Shown: one piece after another, positions 1-8,717 of the stretch | Layout: each line of letters begins with the position of its first letter | Numbering within the stretch: the first letter of the stretch is position 1 | From: UBA11740 sp035635855 | Lineage (GTDB): Bacteria; Acidobacteriota; Blastocatellia; Pyrinomonadales; Pyrinomonadaceae | NCBI GenBank assembly: GCA_035635855.1 | Contig: DASQAF010000028.1 | Location: forward strand, 1 to 64,000 | Length of the DNA stretch: 64,000 bases | Reading direction: 5' to 3' | Notes under the pieces: model-generated | What the model saw: only the letters and a program-made list of their open reading frames with translations | Database searches by the model: none | Told to the model about the DNA's origin: nothing | Program-made: the position numbers and the translations under genes

Positions 1-1
1 T

Positions 2-1063
2 GCGTCAGGCAATGTTATCAGCCGTCACGACTACATGCCGTTCGGCATTGAGATTGGCTCCGGAGTCAGCGGACGCACAACGACGCTGGGTTACGGCGCC
101 AGTGACGGAGTCAGAGATCAATTCACCGGCCAACAGCGAGACACAGAAAGCGGCTTGGATTATTTCGGGGCAAGATATTTCTCGGCGGCCCAGGGTCGAT
201 TTACTTCGGCAGATCCTTTGATGGCCAGCGCAAGAGCGACCAGTCCGGAAAGTTGGAATCGCTACTCCTATGTACTGAACAAGCCAATGAATCTGATCGA
301 TCCCAGCGGGCTGACGGTACAGTCTGCCGGGGAAGGATGCTCGGCGGAATTTGACAGGTGTGGTGGAGAAGACAGCGCCAGTCAAGCCGAAAACAATTAC
401 GCAGAAAACGTCCAGCATCAAATCAACGCAACGGCACTAACTACAGCCGTGCAGAATGGTGATTCGGAAACAATCAACGATTTGTTGGCTAGCGACGACA
501 CGCTGAGACTCGTAGATCCGCAGAACTCAGTAGCACTGCCTACAGATCCGCACGAACTCTCAGTTGCAGGTGCGCTAATGGGCGAACTATCTTCAGAGCA
601 TCAAGCGATATACGCTCCGGAGGCCCACACAACATACAAAAGGGGAAAAAAGATCAACCCGACGTCGATATTTGAGGAAACCTCTGGTCTGATTCTCTAT
701 GAAGCTTATGAAATGGTTTCGGCGATAAATAACCGTGCCAAGGAAAGAGGCGTTTCTTGGTCAGACATCGTCACAGAGAGGGATTCAGACGGTAACTTTC
801 AAATTGCAGGGAATGAGAAAGGCCCGGGATACCTTAAGCTAATCGGAAGTGATGTCGGAATGTCGACAAGGCTGTTCGCAATAGAAACAGCTATTTCAAT
901 GGTAAAGCAGACCGGCGGAGATCCGCGATTTAACTATTGGAAAGGTGTCGTGCAGGGCAAACCTTCCTTTGTAAGAAACTTGAATGGGTCAAAAAAGACG
1001 GGTCTGACACCTGGAGCAGTGCGGATTGGTGCAACAGATTTCTATCATGCGGCTTACCGATAG
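2..1063 (+). CDS. RHS repeat-associated core protein, 3' end (polymorphic toxin C-terminus)
   Basis: The frame is open to the left edge, so this is the C-terminal ~353 residues of a larger protein. The first ~95 residues hold the RHS-associated core: a D-Y-M-P-F-G stretch, DYFGARYFSAAQGRFTSADP and NRYSYVLNKPMNLIDPSG. In this family that core ends the shell that encapsulates a variable C-terminal toxin. The remaining ~250 residues are unrelated to RHS. Their last ~130 residues (ILYEAYEMVSAINNRAK, then SWSDIV and NFQIAG) weakly resemble SleB-type cell-wall hydrolases, with a Glu before a VxAINNR helix, so a peptidoglycan-cleaving effector is possible. The RHS assignment is firm; the toxin activity is a guess. 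The next gene starts 10 bases after the stop. Confidence 0.85.
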   Translation, partial: ASGNVISRHDYMPFGIEIGSGVSGRTTTLGYGASDGVRDQFTGQQRDTESGLDYFGARYFSAAQGRFTSADPLMASARATSPESWNRYSYVLNKPMNLIDPSGLTVQSAGEGCSAEFDRCGGEDSASQAENNYAENVQHQINATALTTAVQNGDSETINDLLASDDTLRLVDPQNSVALPTDPHELSVAGALMGELSSEHQAIYAPEAHTTYKRGKKINPTSIFEETSGLILYEAYEMVSAINNRAKERGVSWSDIVTERDSDGNFQIAGNEKGPGYLKLIGSDVGMSTRLFAIETAISMVKQTGGDPRFNYWKGVVQGKPSFVRNLNGSKKTGLTPGAVRIGATDFYHAAYR

Positions 1064-1073
1064 GAGGCTAAAT

Positions 1074-2180
1074 ATGCGGTTCCACACGTTAAAGGGAATA
1101 TTCGCATTCACCGCGATGAGCTTTGTCCAAGCTGCGCTAATGCTAGCTTGCGTCTCGTCATCCCATCCTCGTGAAGGTGGACCTCCCAGCGTCCGGCAAG
1201 AGTCTGGTCGGGTCACTAAGATAAGTAACTTGCCTGCGACTGATTCCTGGCACCGAGTACAGTTTGTCAATCTCAATGATTGCTTCTTATCTATGGCGAA
1301 GGGTCTATGGAGATCGATTGATGGTGGAAAAAACTGGGAAATGGTCCACCGTGTTACGGATTATTGGGAGACAATCACTAAGGTTTATTTTCTTGATACT
1401 AAGTTTGGGTGGATGGAAACACACAACGGTTGGTTCAAATCCGAAGATGGCGGCCAGACTTGGACGCCGTTTGAAACCCCCTTGTCCTCCTCGGGCAGCT
1501 TTAGAGATGTTAAGTTCATAAGTCGCGACACTGGCTGGATTGGCGGCGCGGCGCTTAGAGTTCCCTCTCCGAAAGAGCTGAAATTAGGTGTTCCCCGTCA
1601 TCTTTTGGATGACATCACGGGAAAGGTTCTTACTCCGATTATTTATCGAACCGACGATGGCGGAAAGACATGGCGCGTCCAAAACATCCCTGCTAACCTC
1701 GGCGATGTTAAAGATATTGACTTCATTGACTCGGATCACGGGATTGCTTTGGATGGCCCCGAAGCATTTCATACGCGCGATGGCGGGAAGACATGGCTTA
1801 AGGTAAACGATCCGCAGACCTGTGATGGAAATGGAGAAGAGGGAGGCTATGAAGGAAAGCCGTATTGGGCTTACTTATTTGATTCTTCCTCACAGTGGCT
1901 CGCTTTTGATGACGGTCGAATCCTCAGAACCACCGACGGCTGGCGAACGTCTGTCGAGCTTCAGCCTTGTGATCAGAATCGTCCAACGGTTCTTCATTTT
2001 TCCTCTCAGAACCGCGGCCATGGCCTTGGTTCAGATAAATTCCTGTACGAAACATCCGACGGCGGCAAGCAGTGGATTAGGGTTGGGACTGATAAGTATG
2101 ACTCGTTGAGTTTTCTGGACAACCAAGGTGCATGGTTGGTATCCGAACGAGGTCTTTTTCGCCTAAACATAGGGGGGTAA
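1074..2180 (+). CDS. Lipoprotein with YCF48/BNR (Asp-box) beta-propeller
   Basis: About 368 residues. The start is the ATG at 1074, preceded by AGGAGG at 1062-1067 that overlaps the RHS stop codon, so the two genes are coupled. The N-terminus is a lipoprotein signal (hydrophobic run ending L-M-L-A-C, Cys near residue 23). Six Asp-box motifs follow: SIDGGKNW, SEDGGQTW, TDDGGKTW, TRDGGKTW, TTDGWRT and TSDGGKQW. This pattern is that of sialidase-like/YCF48 beta-propellers, which usually bind partners and are not enzymes. Because it directly follows an RHS toxin C-terminus it could be the immunity protein, acting at the envelope; this is inference from position and lipidation. Confidence 0.8.
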   Translation: MRFHTLKGIFAFTAMSFVQAALMLACVSSSHPREGGPPSVRQESGRVTKISNLPATDSWHRVQFVNLNDCFLSMAKGLWRSIDGGKNWEMVHRVTDYWETITKVYFLDTKFGWMETHNGWFKSEDGGQTWTPFETPLSSSGSFRDVKFISRDTGWIGGAALRVPSPKELKLGVPRHLLDDITGKVLTPIIYRTDDGGKTWRVQNIPANLGDVKDIDFIDSDHGIALDGPEAFHTRDGGKTWLKVNDPQTCDGNGEEGGYEGKPYWAYLFDSSSQWLAFDDGRILRTTDGWRTSVELQPCDQNRPTVLHFSSQNRGHGLGSDKFLYETSDGGKQWIRVGTDKYDSLSFLDNQGAWLVSERGLFRLNIGG

Positions 2181-2373
2181 ACTGGGGCCAGGCCTGCGAT
2201 TTTTGCGATTTCGGATTTGATAGTCCACGTGCGCCACTATTTCAGCAGCCGGTTGTCATGGAGAATGTAGAACTGTGATCTCGCAACTGACAATCAGCAA
2301 ACAATACCGAAGCGGTAAAGATTGGGAATCGAAAGATCCCGGCCTGACCCCGATTTGTTTGTATACGAACTCA

Positions 2374-4152
2374 TCATCTTACCCGCACCGCGATCAGCGC
2401 CGCGCGCGTATTGTCCCCAATCACTTCTGTCTGCACGTTCGGATAATTCGTCAATTGCGACTCGTATTCCAGAGGCACGAAGCAAAGCACCACGCCGCCG
2501 TTGCGCCGGGCCGCATCTAATACCTGAACGGCGCCTTCGAGTTTGATCGGCTCACCTCCTGTTCCGTAGCTCATCCGACCGGCCGCATAGAATTCAGCCG
2601 TCCGCTCCAGCGTGTGGAGTTGCACCACCGGCGTCGCACCGTACCCGCGAGCCGACGCCGCGATCAATAGATCGCGCACCGACTCTGGCCGAGCCAGAAT
2701 CGGTCCCGCGCCTTTCAGGGCCACGGCCGAAGTGACGAATAAAGCGATCGGAATCAGCACCAGCAGGCCTTTGCGCATTTGTGGTCGCACCAAAGCGGCA
2801 ACGCCGACGATAGCCAATGGCAAAGCCGTTACGACGACGATGGCAGGACTGCCCGGAAAACCATGAGCCAGGTACCACCCACCAAATACCGCCAAACTAA
2901 TCAGGAACAGACCGGTTAACCGAATCACCGTATCGCCGCGCTGCTCACCGAGAAACTGCGTGATCCGATCGCCGATAAGCAAAGCCACCGCCGGCAGCAC
3001 CGGCAGGATGTAAGTCGTCAGTTTCGATCCTGAAACAGAGAAGAAAATTATCGGAACAATGACCCAGACAAACGCAAACACGCGCAGACGGTCAAGCGCG
3101 TTCCCTCCGCGCCACTTCCAATGGCGCGCCGAGATGAAAGCCGCCGCGAGAAATATTGTCCAGGGAAAAGAGTACGCAATTAACACCGGGCCATAAAAGT
3201 AGAAAGGCTCGGGATGGTGATACTTGTTCGAGAGATATCGCGCAAAGTGATGTTGCACGATGAATTCATTGATGAACGTCCATCCATGCCGATGGATAAC
3301 TGGTCCGTACCAAATAGCCGCCACCGCGAGGGCCAGCGGAACTCCCCACAGCAAGCTCACCACAAACCTTCGTGGCGGCATTTCACGCCGCAGCAGAAAA
3401 TAGGTACCGATAATTGCAAAAGGAATCACGATACCAATTAGGCCCTTGGCGAGTAGAGAGACACCGACGAAAAAATAAAAGCCCAGCAGCAGCCATGCGG
3501 AAGCGCGTTTGATCCCGACATCGTTGCCGACTACTCCTGACGCAGATGGCGGCGGTTCAGAGGCAGGAGCGAAACCCGGGCGAGGCTGCGGCCGCGGTGA
3601 CCCAGCGCTGGCGGTGCTCCGGACGTACCAGACAACAAAGAAAGCGAACGCGCCCGTTAACGCCATGGTTATCAGGATGTCAAAGCTCGCCGCGCGAGAA
3701 AAGATCATTGCGCCCAAACTCGAAAGCCAAATCAAAGTGCTCCAACGGGCCAGGTTGGCGGGCCGTAGCTCAGTCTGCTGAACTTCGCTGTTCAACGAAG
3801 AACCGGCAGCGGCGCGAAGACTCTCAATCGTACTTCCGATCCAATAAACGAAAACTCCCGTCAAAAGCCCGCTGAGCGCCGGACCAATTCGCGCCGCGTG
3901 CTCGCCCACGCCAAACACCCGATAGCCCGCCATCATCATCCAGTAAAGCAGCGAAGGCTTTTCGAACCATGTATGCCCACCCAGGGTAGGCGTAACAAAA
4001 TCATGGCGGAGGAACATCTCGCGCGCCACTTCTGAATACAGGGGCTCATCCGGCCCAGCCAGGGGCAACACAGTCAAACCCCAAAGGTAAAAGGCAGCGA
4101 TGCTGAGAAAGAGAAGCAGCCAACCGCCCCTGGCAAGTTTAGATTGTCGCAA
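2374..4152 (-). CDS. ArnT/PMT-like membrane glycosyltransferase (GT39/GT83 type)
   Basis: 592 residues, integral membrane protein with about 11-12 hydrophobic segments. The N-terminal region has the GPDEPLYSEVAREM motif just after the first membrane helix (the acidic D-E pair of polyprenyl-phosphate-sugar-dependent GT-C enzymes) and then a HTWFEKPSLLYWM loop, both typical of ArnT/PMT proteins. Such enzymes move a sugar from a lipid-phosphate donor to lipid A, protein or glycan outside the membrane; the acceptor cannot be told here. The start is a TTG at 4152 with GAGGA at 4159-4163. It is convergent with nothing and stands alone, divergent from the oxidoreductase at 4332. Confidence 0.8.
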   Translation of the reverse strand: MRQSKLARGGWLLLFLSIAAFYLWGLTVLPLAGPDEPLYSEVAREMFLRHDFVTPTLGGHTWFEKPSLLYWMMMAGYRVFGVGEHAARIGPALSGLLTGVFVYWIGSTIESLRAAAGSSLNSEVQQTELRPANLARWSTLIWLSSLGAMIFSRAASFDILITMALTGAFAFFVVWYVRSTASAGSPRPQPRPGFAPASEPPPSASGVVGNDVGIKRASAWLLLGFYFFVGVSLLAKGLIGIVIPFAIIGTYFLLRREMPPRRFVVSLLWGVPLALAVAAIWYGPVIHRHGWTFINEFIVQHHFARYLSNKYHHPEPFYFYGPVLIAYSFPWTIFLAAAFISARHWKWRGGNALDRLRVFAFVWVIVPIIFFSVSGSKLTTYILPVLPAVALLIGDRITQFLGEQRGDTVIRLTGLFLISLAVFGGWYLAHGFPGSPAIVVVTALPLAIVGVAALVRPQMRKGLLVLIPIALFVTSAVALKGAGPILARPESVRDLLIAASARGYGATPVVQLHTLERTAEFYAAGRMSYGTGGEPIKLEGAVQVLDAARRNGGVVLCFVPLEYESQLTNYPNVQTEVIGDNTRAALIAVRVR

Positions 4153-4167
4153 GTATAGTCCTCAGAG

Positions 4168-4334
4168 ATTAGTCAGTGGTCAGTTGCTAGTTGCTTTTTT
4201 CTTTCTTTCCTGCCACTTAGTATCGTCAAAACTGAATTTTGAAGTATCCTCGAAACACGACTTTGATTCAAACACTGCGTTGCCGACGAGTAACCATTGC
4301 CAACTAACGACTAACTAACTGACTACTGACCATG
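4168..4334. repeat. Inverted heptanucleotide-type repeats in the 4153-4331 gap
   Basis: The gap holds two low-complexity tracts of degenerate seven-base units. The left one (about 4168-4196) reads as AGTCAGT, GGTCAGT, TGCTAGT; the right one (about 4294-4334) reads on the minus strand as GGTCAGT, AGTCAGT, TAGTTAG, TCGTTAG. The two therefore face each other and could pair. The right tract runs up to the ATG at 4332 and leaves no recognisable ribosome-binding site. They resemble the short tandem heptamer repeats known from cyanobacteria and other genomes. Confidence 0.6.
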
Positions 4335-5315
4335 CTACGCACCGCAGTCATCGGCGTCGGACATCTTGGCGGACAGCACGCGCGCATTCACGCGGCCCTG
4401 GCCGCCGCCGGGCTCTCGCAACTCACTGCCGTCTGCGATGTTGATGAAGCGCGCGGGCGCAAAGTCGCCGGCGAGTGGGGCGTCAAACTAATCACCGACT
4501 GGCGAGCGCTCATCGGCAGCGTTGATGCGGTAAGTCTGGCCGTACCGACTGAATCGCATTGCGAGATCGCCTGCGACCTGCTCGAAGCGGGCATCCACGT
4601 GCTGGTTGAGAAGCCAATCTCGCGGACTCTCGAAGAAGCCGATCGCATGATTGCCGCCGAGAAGAAAGGCGGCGGGATTCTGCAGGTCGGCCATGCCGAG
4701 CGTTTCAATCCTGCCCTGGTCGCGCTGCGACCACATGTCCGCAATCCCGTCTATTTCGAGATTCATCGTGTGGGCCAGTTCACGGCGCGCTCTTTGGACA
4801 TCGATGTCGTGCTCGATTTGATGATTCATGATTTGGATATAGTGCAGTGGCTGGTCGGAGAAGATGTGGACGTTACTTCCCTGCACGCGGTCGGGATTCC
4901 GATTCTCACCGATCGCGTGGATGCCGCGAACGCGCGGCTCGAATTTGCCACCGGCGCCGTGGCAAACATCACTGCGTCGCGGGTTGGCACCGAAAAGATT
5001 CGCAAGATGCGTTTCTTTCAGCCGCGCGATTACGTGGCGGTCGATTACACTACCAACCATGCATCGATTAGCAACCTCGCACCCCCAACCATCGGCCCCT
5101 GGCCGGGTGTGCAGACGCGCATCCTGGAAGTGCAGGATATCGAACCGCTGCGGGCGGAAATTGAATCGTTCCTGCAGGCCGCGGCTGACAGGTCGCACCC
5201 ACTAGTCTCAGGCGAGGACGGTCGGCGCGCGCTGGCTCTGGCCCTGCGTACTTTGCAGCAGATTCACGACCATACGGTGCAGTCCGGCGTAAGCGCTTTT
5301 CTCGGCAAAGCTTGA
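4332..5315 (+). CDS. Gfo/Idh/MocA family NAD(P)-dependent oxidoreductase
   Basis: 327 residues, usual length for the family. The N-terminus is a Rossmann fold (VIGVGHLGGQHARIH), followed at about residue 95 by HVLVEKPIS, the conserved EKP motif whose Lys takes part in catalysis. Then come GHAERFNPA and an HDLDIVQWL segment with the conserved His. These enzymes oxidise or reduce sugars or cyclitols, often nucleotide-sugars. In several phyla a close relative sits beside lipid A genes and serves in UDP-GlcNAc 3-oxidation (GnnA), but no lpx gene is next to it here, so the substrate is left open. Confidence 0.85.
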   Translation: MLRTAVIGVGHLGGQHARIHAALAAAGLSQLTAVCDVDEARGRKVAGEWGVKLITDWRALIGSVDAVSLAVPTESHCEIACDLLEAGIHVLVEKPISRTLEEADRMIAAEKKGGGILQVGHAERFNPALVALRPHVRNPVYFEIHRVGQFTARSLDIDVVLDLMIHDLDIVQWLVGEDVDVTSLHAVGIPILTDRVDAANARLEFATGAVANITASRVGTEKIRKMRFFQPRDYVAVDYTTNHASISNLAPPTIGPWPGVQTRILEVQDIEPLRAEIESFLQAAADRSHPLVSGEDGRRALALALRTLQQIHDHTVQSGVSAFLGKA

Positions 5316-5421
5316 GGCAAACGGCAAAATCTTTGCTGAAGAGGAAGCTTCCCACTCATTTTGATCGCTGCTATCATCACGCGAGTTTCGGGATCGATAT
5401 TACGACAAGGCAGAACTCCTA

Positions 5422-5742
5422 ATGACCGACGAAGAGCGACAACGCGCGATGGATTTTATCGTCGAACAGCAGGCGAAGTTCTCTGTCGACATTGAGCAGC
5501 TTAACGAGTCGTATCGTAAAGCTGAAGGTCGATTTGATCGGGATGAACGAATCCTCAAACTTATGATTCGGGCGGGCCGGCGAGCAAGGCAGCATATGCG
5601 TGAACACGATCTGCGCTTCCTGAAGCAAATGGCAGTCGTCAACGAAAAGCTTTCGGCTCTCGCTGACGCCGGCGCTCATACTGACAGGCGGCTCGATGCG
5701 CTGATCGATATTGTGCGAGAAGACCGAAACGGCAGACGCTGA
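5422..5742 (+). CDS. Small coiled-coil protein of unknown function
   Basis: 106 residues, highly charged and almost entirely helical in appearance. It begins MTDEERQRAMDFIVEQQAKF and ends with a DRRLDALIDIVREDRNG motif, which suggests a long coiled coil that oligomerises. No signal peptide or membrane segment. The weak AAGG upstream (about 5408) fits the ATG at 5422. A second, broken copy follows 30 bases downstream, which supports this frame as coding. Function unknown. Confidence 0.7.
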   Translation: MTDEERQRAMDFIVEQQAKFSVDIEQLNESYRKAEGRFDRDERILKLMIRAGRRARQHMREHDLRFLKQMAVVNEKLSALADAGAHTDRRLDALIDIVREDRNGRR

Positions 5743-5771
5743 GAACTTCTTATCGAAATGTAATAATCACA

Positions 5772-6173
5772 ATGACCGACGAAGAGCGACAACGTGCGAT
5801 GGTTTTCATCGTCGAGCAATCGGCGAAGAATTCTGTCGGGATTGAAAAGCTGCTCGAGTCGCAACTCAAAGCTGAACTTCGCCTGAACGTTCACCAGAAA
5901 TAAGTCCGCAGACTTTGAATCCACAGATTACACAGATTACACAGATTGCACAGATAGGCAGTTCAAAAAGACTTTCCTCAGCGATCGGTTGGGTTGTGAG
6001 TTAAGACACACATGATCCTGGCTGCTTTCTCCAAGGTTGTTTCTGTGTAATCTGCGTAATCTGCGGATCTCATTCACACCGCAGTGATGAAGGAATTCCA
6101 AGCCCATAGTGATCGTCGCCTCGACGCGCTAATCGACATCATCCGCGCCGACCGCAACGGCCCTGCATCGTAG
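5772..6173 (+). pseudogene. Broken paralogue of the preceding coiled-coil gene
   Basis: At 5772-5903 a 43-residue frame (MTDEERQRAMVFIVEQSAKN...) matches the N-terminus of the 5422-5742 protein nearly word for word, then stops. At 6087-6173 a 28-residue frame (…HSDRRLDALIDIIRADRNG…) matches its C-terminus. The ~180 bases between them are a palindromic repeat element with no match to the gene. The middle of the protein (the ERILKLMIRAGRRARQHM region) is missing. The simplest reading is a tandem duplication later disrupted by the element with loss of the middle. Confidence 0.75.
5904..6086. repeat. Palindromic CAGATTA element inside the broken paralogue
   Basis: The left end (5904-5957) carries CCGCAGA and then tandem CACAGATTA units; the right end (about 6040-6072) carries TGTGTAATCTGCGTAATCTG and then CGG, the reverse complement of the left. 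It is thus a terminal inverted repeat built from nine-base units, with ~80 bases of other sequence inside. A second member lies at 49806-49930. It has no gene of its own, so it is MITE- or REP-like. Confidence 0.75.
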
Positions 6174-6202
6174 TCCGCGCGCTTTTGTCGTAATATCCAA
6201 CC

Positions 6203-7333
6203 GTGGCGGACGGTCCGACAACCAATCCCGAACCAAATATCTCAACCATGCTTCGCCGCCGGATCGAGGCCCGCGACTTCCCTTCCGCGGTGTATCTTGT
6301 CGCCGAACACGGCCGGATAAGATTCGCCGAAGCGCTCGGTGAAGCGGTCCGCGAGCCTGAATCCTACGCGGCCAAGCTGGAAACCATTTACGATCTCGCT
6401 TCGTTAACCAAACCTCTGGTGACCGGTTTGCTTTGCGCGCGACTGGTCGAATCGGGTGAACTAACAATCGACAGTTCAATCGGGCAATACCTGCCAGAGT
6501 TCGATCGTCCCGACAAGAATCAAACTACTATCCGCCAACTGCTGACGCACACGTCCGGGCTACCGGCGTGGCGGCCGCTGTATATCCTTACCAACAACCG
6601 CGATGCCGCGCTGGCGGCGATCGCGAATGAGTCGCTTGAATACCAGCCGGGCACTCGCGTTGTTTATAGCGATCTGGGTTTTATTGTCCTCGGCTTTCTA
6701 CTGCAAAAACTGACTGGACTATCAATCGATCAACTTGCGCGGCGCGATATCTTTGAGCCGTTACAATTACGGCACACCTACTTTAATCCTGAGCAAGCAA
6801 TGCAAACCGGCGTGGCCGCCTGCGAAAGCGGCAATGCTTACGAACGTGATATGTGCGAACGCGATTCGTCCATCAATCGATACGACAGTTGGCGCCAGGG
6901 CGTTATCTGGGGCGAAGTCCACGACGGCAACGCATTTTTTCTGGGGGGCGCCGCCGGCCATGCCGGTTTGTTTTCCACAGCCGGCGAGACTCTCCGGCTG
7001 GCAAATCAATTCATTGGCGGGCGTTCTGAGTTGCTCTCGGAAGAAACATGTCGACTGTTCCGTGAAAACATGACTGAGGGACTAAACGAAGCCCGCTCGT
7101 TCGCCTGGCAACTGGCAGCTACGAAGGACTCGACCGCCGGACCTGCCTTGCCGCCAGACGCCTTCGGCCACACTGGATTTACCGGCACAAGTTGCTGGGT
7201 CGACTGGCATCAGGAACGCGTTTTTATTCTGCTCACGAACCGCACGCACGCGCGCCAACTACCTTTCGCTAACATCAACGCCGTACGTCGCGATTTTCAC
7301 ACGCTGGCTGTAGCGGCTCTGAAAGAAAGCTGA
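6203..7333 (+). CDS. Serine hydrolase, class C beta-lactamase/esterase family
   Basis: 376 residues. It has the family's catalytic features: S-x-x-K in DLASLTKPLVTG (about residue 71), which gives the nucleophile Ser and base Lys, the Tyr motif in YSDLGFIVLG (about residue 153), and a late GHTGFTG triad in place of KTG. Relatives include esterases, D-aminopeptidases and PBP-type peptidases as well as AmpC, so resistance should not be assumed. No convincing signal peptide. The start is uncertain: GTG 6203 or ATG 6248, neither with a good ribosome-binding site. The MFS gene begins 12 bases after its stop, suggesting co-transcription, perhaps for import and cleavage of a peptide or muropeptide. 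Confidence 0.85.
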   Translation: MADGPTTNPEPNISTMLRRRIEARDFPSAVYLVAEHGRIRFAEALGEAVREPESYAAKLETIYDLASLTKPLVTGLLCARLVESGELTIDSSIGQYLPEFDRPDKNQTTIRQLLTHTSGLPAWRPLYILTNNRDAALAAIANESLEYQPGTRVVYSDLGFIVLGFLLQKLTGLSIDQLARRDIFEPLQLRHTYFNPEQAMQTGVAACESGNAYERDMCERDSSINRYDSWRQGVIWGEVHDGNAFFLGGAAGHAGLFSTAGETLRLANQFIGGRSELLSEETCRLFRENMTEGLNEARSFAWQLAATKDSTAGPALPPDAFGHTGFTGTSCWVDWHQERVFILLTNRTHARQLPFANINAVRRDFHTLAVAALKES

Positions 7334-7344
7334 CGGCTACCGTT

Positions 7345-8559
7345 TTGGATCGATCAAGCAATCCTGGAAATGCGGCGCGGCCCGTTGCGCGCCTGCGCGA
7401 GTTCTTTAGTCTCGAGCGCAATGTTACCGCTGCGTCGAGCGCGGTCTTTCTCCTCGGTTTTGGTGAAGAGCTGTGGAAGAAGTTTCTGCCAAAGTATCTG
7501 GAAGCTCTCGGCGCCAGCACACCGGTGATTGGATTGTTCGGCACAGCCGAGGATTTTTTCGACGCCATCTATCAATATCCCGGCGGCTGGATTGCCGATC
7601 GTTTTGGCCGGCGGCGGGCGTTTTTCTGCTTCATCGGACTCGCCTGTGTCGGCTACCTTTTCTATTTGTTCGGGCCAACCTGGCCGTTTGCGTTTGCCGC
7701 TCTGGCCTTCGCTATGGCCTGGCAAAGCATGGCCTCGCCCGCGATCTTTGCGGTGATTGGCGACTCTCTTCCCACAGAGAAACGTGCCATGGGTTTTACG
7801 ATCCAGTCGATCTTAAAGCGCGTGCCGATCGTGATCGCCCCGGTGATCGGCGGTGTGATTATCGCGTCCCGAGGAATTGTCGGTGGAGTCCATCTCGGAA
7901 TAATAATTACTCTGGCTCTGGTCGGACTAACCGCACTTCTGATCCGACTCATAAATATCGCCCGCGTCCCGCATCACGAGACAAACATCTTCGGCGTTTG
8001 GAACTCTTTTCAAAAGGGTTTGAAGCGTCTCTTAATCTCCGATATTTTCATTCGCACGTGCGAGGGGATGGCAGACGTGCTAATCATTCTCTATGTTACT
8101 AACGTGCTGCATGTCAGCGTCGCCCGGTTTGGAATCCTAATCGCGATTCATACGGTTACCACGCTGCTGATTTACGTGCCCGCGGCAAAAGCAACCGAAC
8201 GTGTCGGCCGCCGACCCTTTATCACCGCAACCTTCTGTGCCTTTGCGCTTTATCCGCTGGCCATAATTTCAGCCCACGACTTCACTGGATTGGTGATCGC
8301 TTTTATCATTGGCGGCTTGAGAGAGATTGGAGAGCCGGCCCGAAAGGCAATGATTCTGGATTTTGCGGAGCCGCAGGTCCGAGCGCGCAGTGTCGGTCTC
8401 TATTACTTGATGAGAAGTCTGGCCATCACTCCAGCCGCGGCGATTGGCGGACTACTCTGGAAAATCACGCCGCAAACGCCGTTCGTGATGGCCGGCGCGT
8501 TCGGCGTTACCGGAACCTTCATCTTCATTGCGACCGTGCGCGAGCAAGCGGCGATTTAA
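7345..8559 (+). CDS. MFS transporter
   Basis: 404 residues with about 12 hydrophobic segments. The loop between segments 2 and 3 has the MFS signature GGWIADRFGRRRAF, and a second copy of the pattern (KATERVGRRPF) appears after the central loop. It moves small solutes across the inner membrane; substrate unknown. The start is a TTG at 7345, 12 bases after the hydrolase stop, so the two are probably one operon. Confidence 0.85.
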   Translation: MDRSSNPGNAARPVARLREFFSLERNVTAASSAVFLLGFGEELWKKFLPKYLEALGASTPVIGLFGTAEDFFDAIYQYPGGWIADRFGRRRAFFCFIGLACVGYLFYLFGPTWPFAFAALAFAMAWQSMASPAIFAVIGDSLPTEKRAMGFTIQSILKRVPIVIAPVIGGVIIASRGIVGGVHLGIIITLALVGLTALLIRLINIARVPHHETNIFGVWNSFQKGLKRLLISDIFIRTCEGMADVLIILYVTNVLHVSVARFGILIAIHTVTTLLIYVPAAKATERVGRRPFITATFCAFALYPLAIISAHDFTGLVIAFIIGGLREIGEPARKAMILDFAEPQVRARSVGLYYLMRSLAITPAAAIGGLLWKITPQTPFVMAGAFGVTGTFIFIATVREQAAI

Positions 8560-8717
8560 GGACGTTCAAAGCCCAAATCATAGTCGTTAGAGGAATGGTT
8601 GAGTGCCCAGCCCAACCGATCGCTCAAATTGACACAACCATACGTCCGTTTTTTCTCTTATACTGGTATCCCCCCACCCACCGCTCCCAAATCTCTCAAA
8701 GCTGAGGAGGACCTGTC

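Noticed and set aside
6203..7333. Beta-lactamase (antibiotic resistance) reading of the serine hydrolase
   Set aside because: SxxK and Tyr motifs are shared with esterases and peptidases; no signal peptide and the third motif is not KTG.
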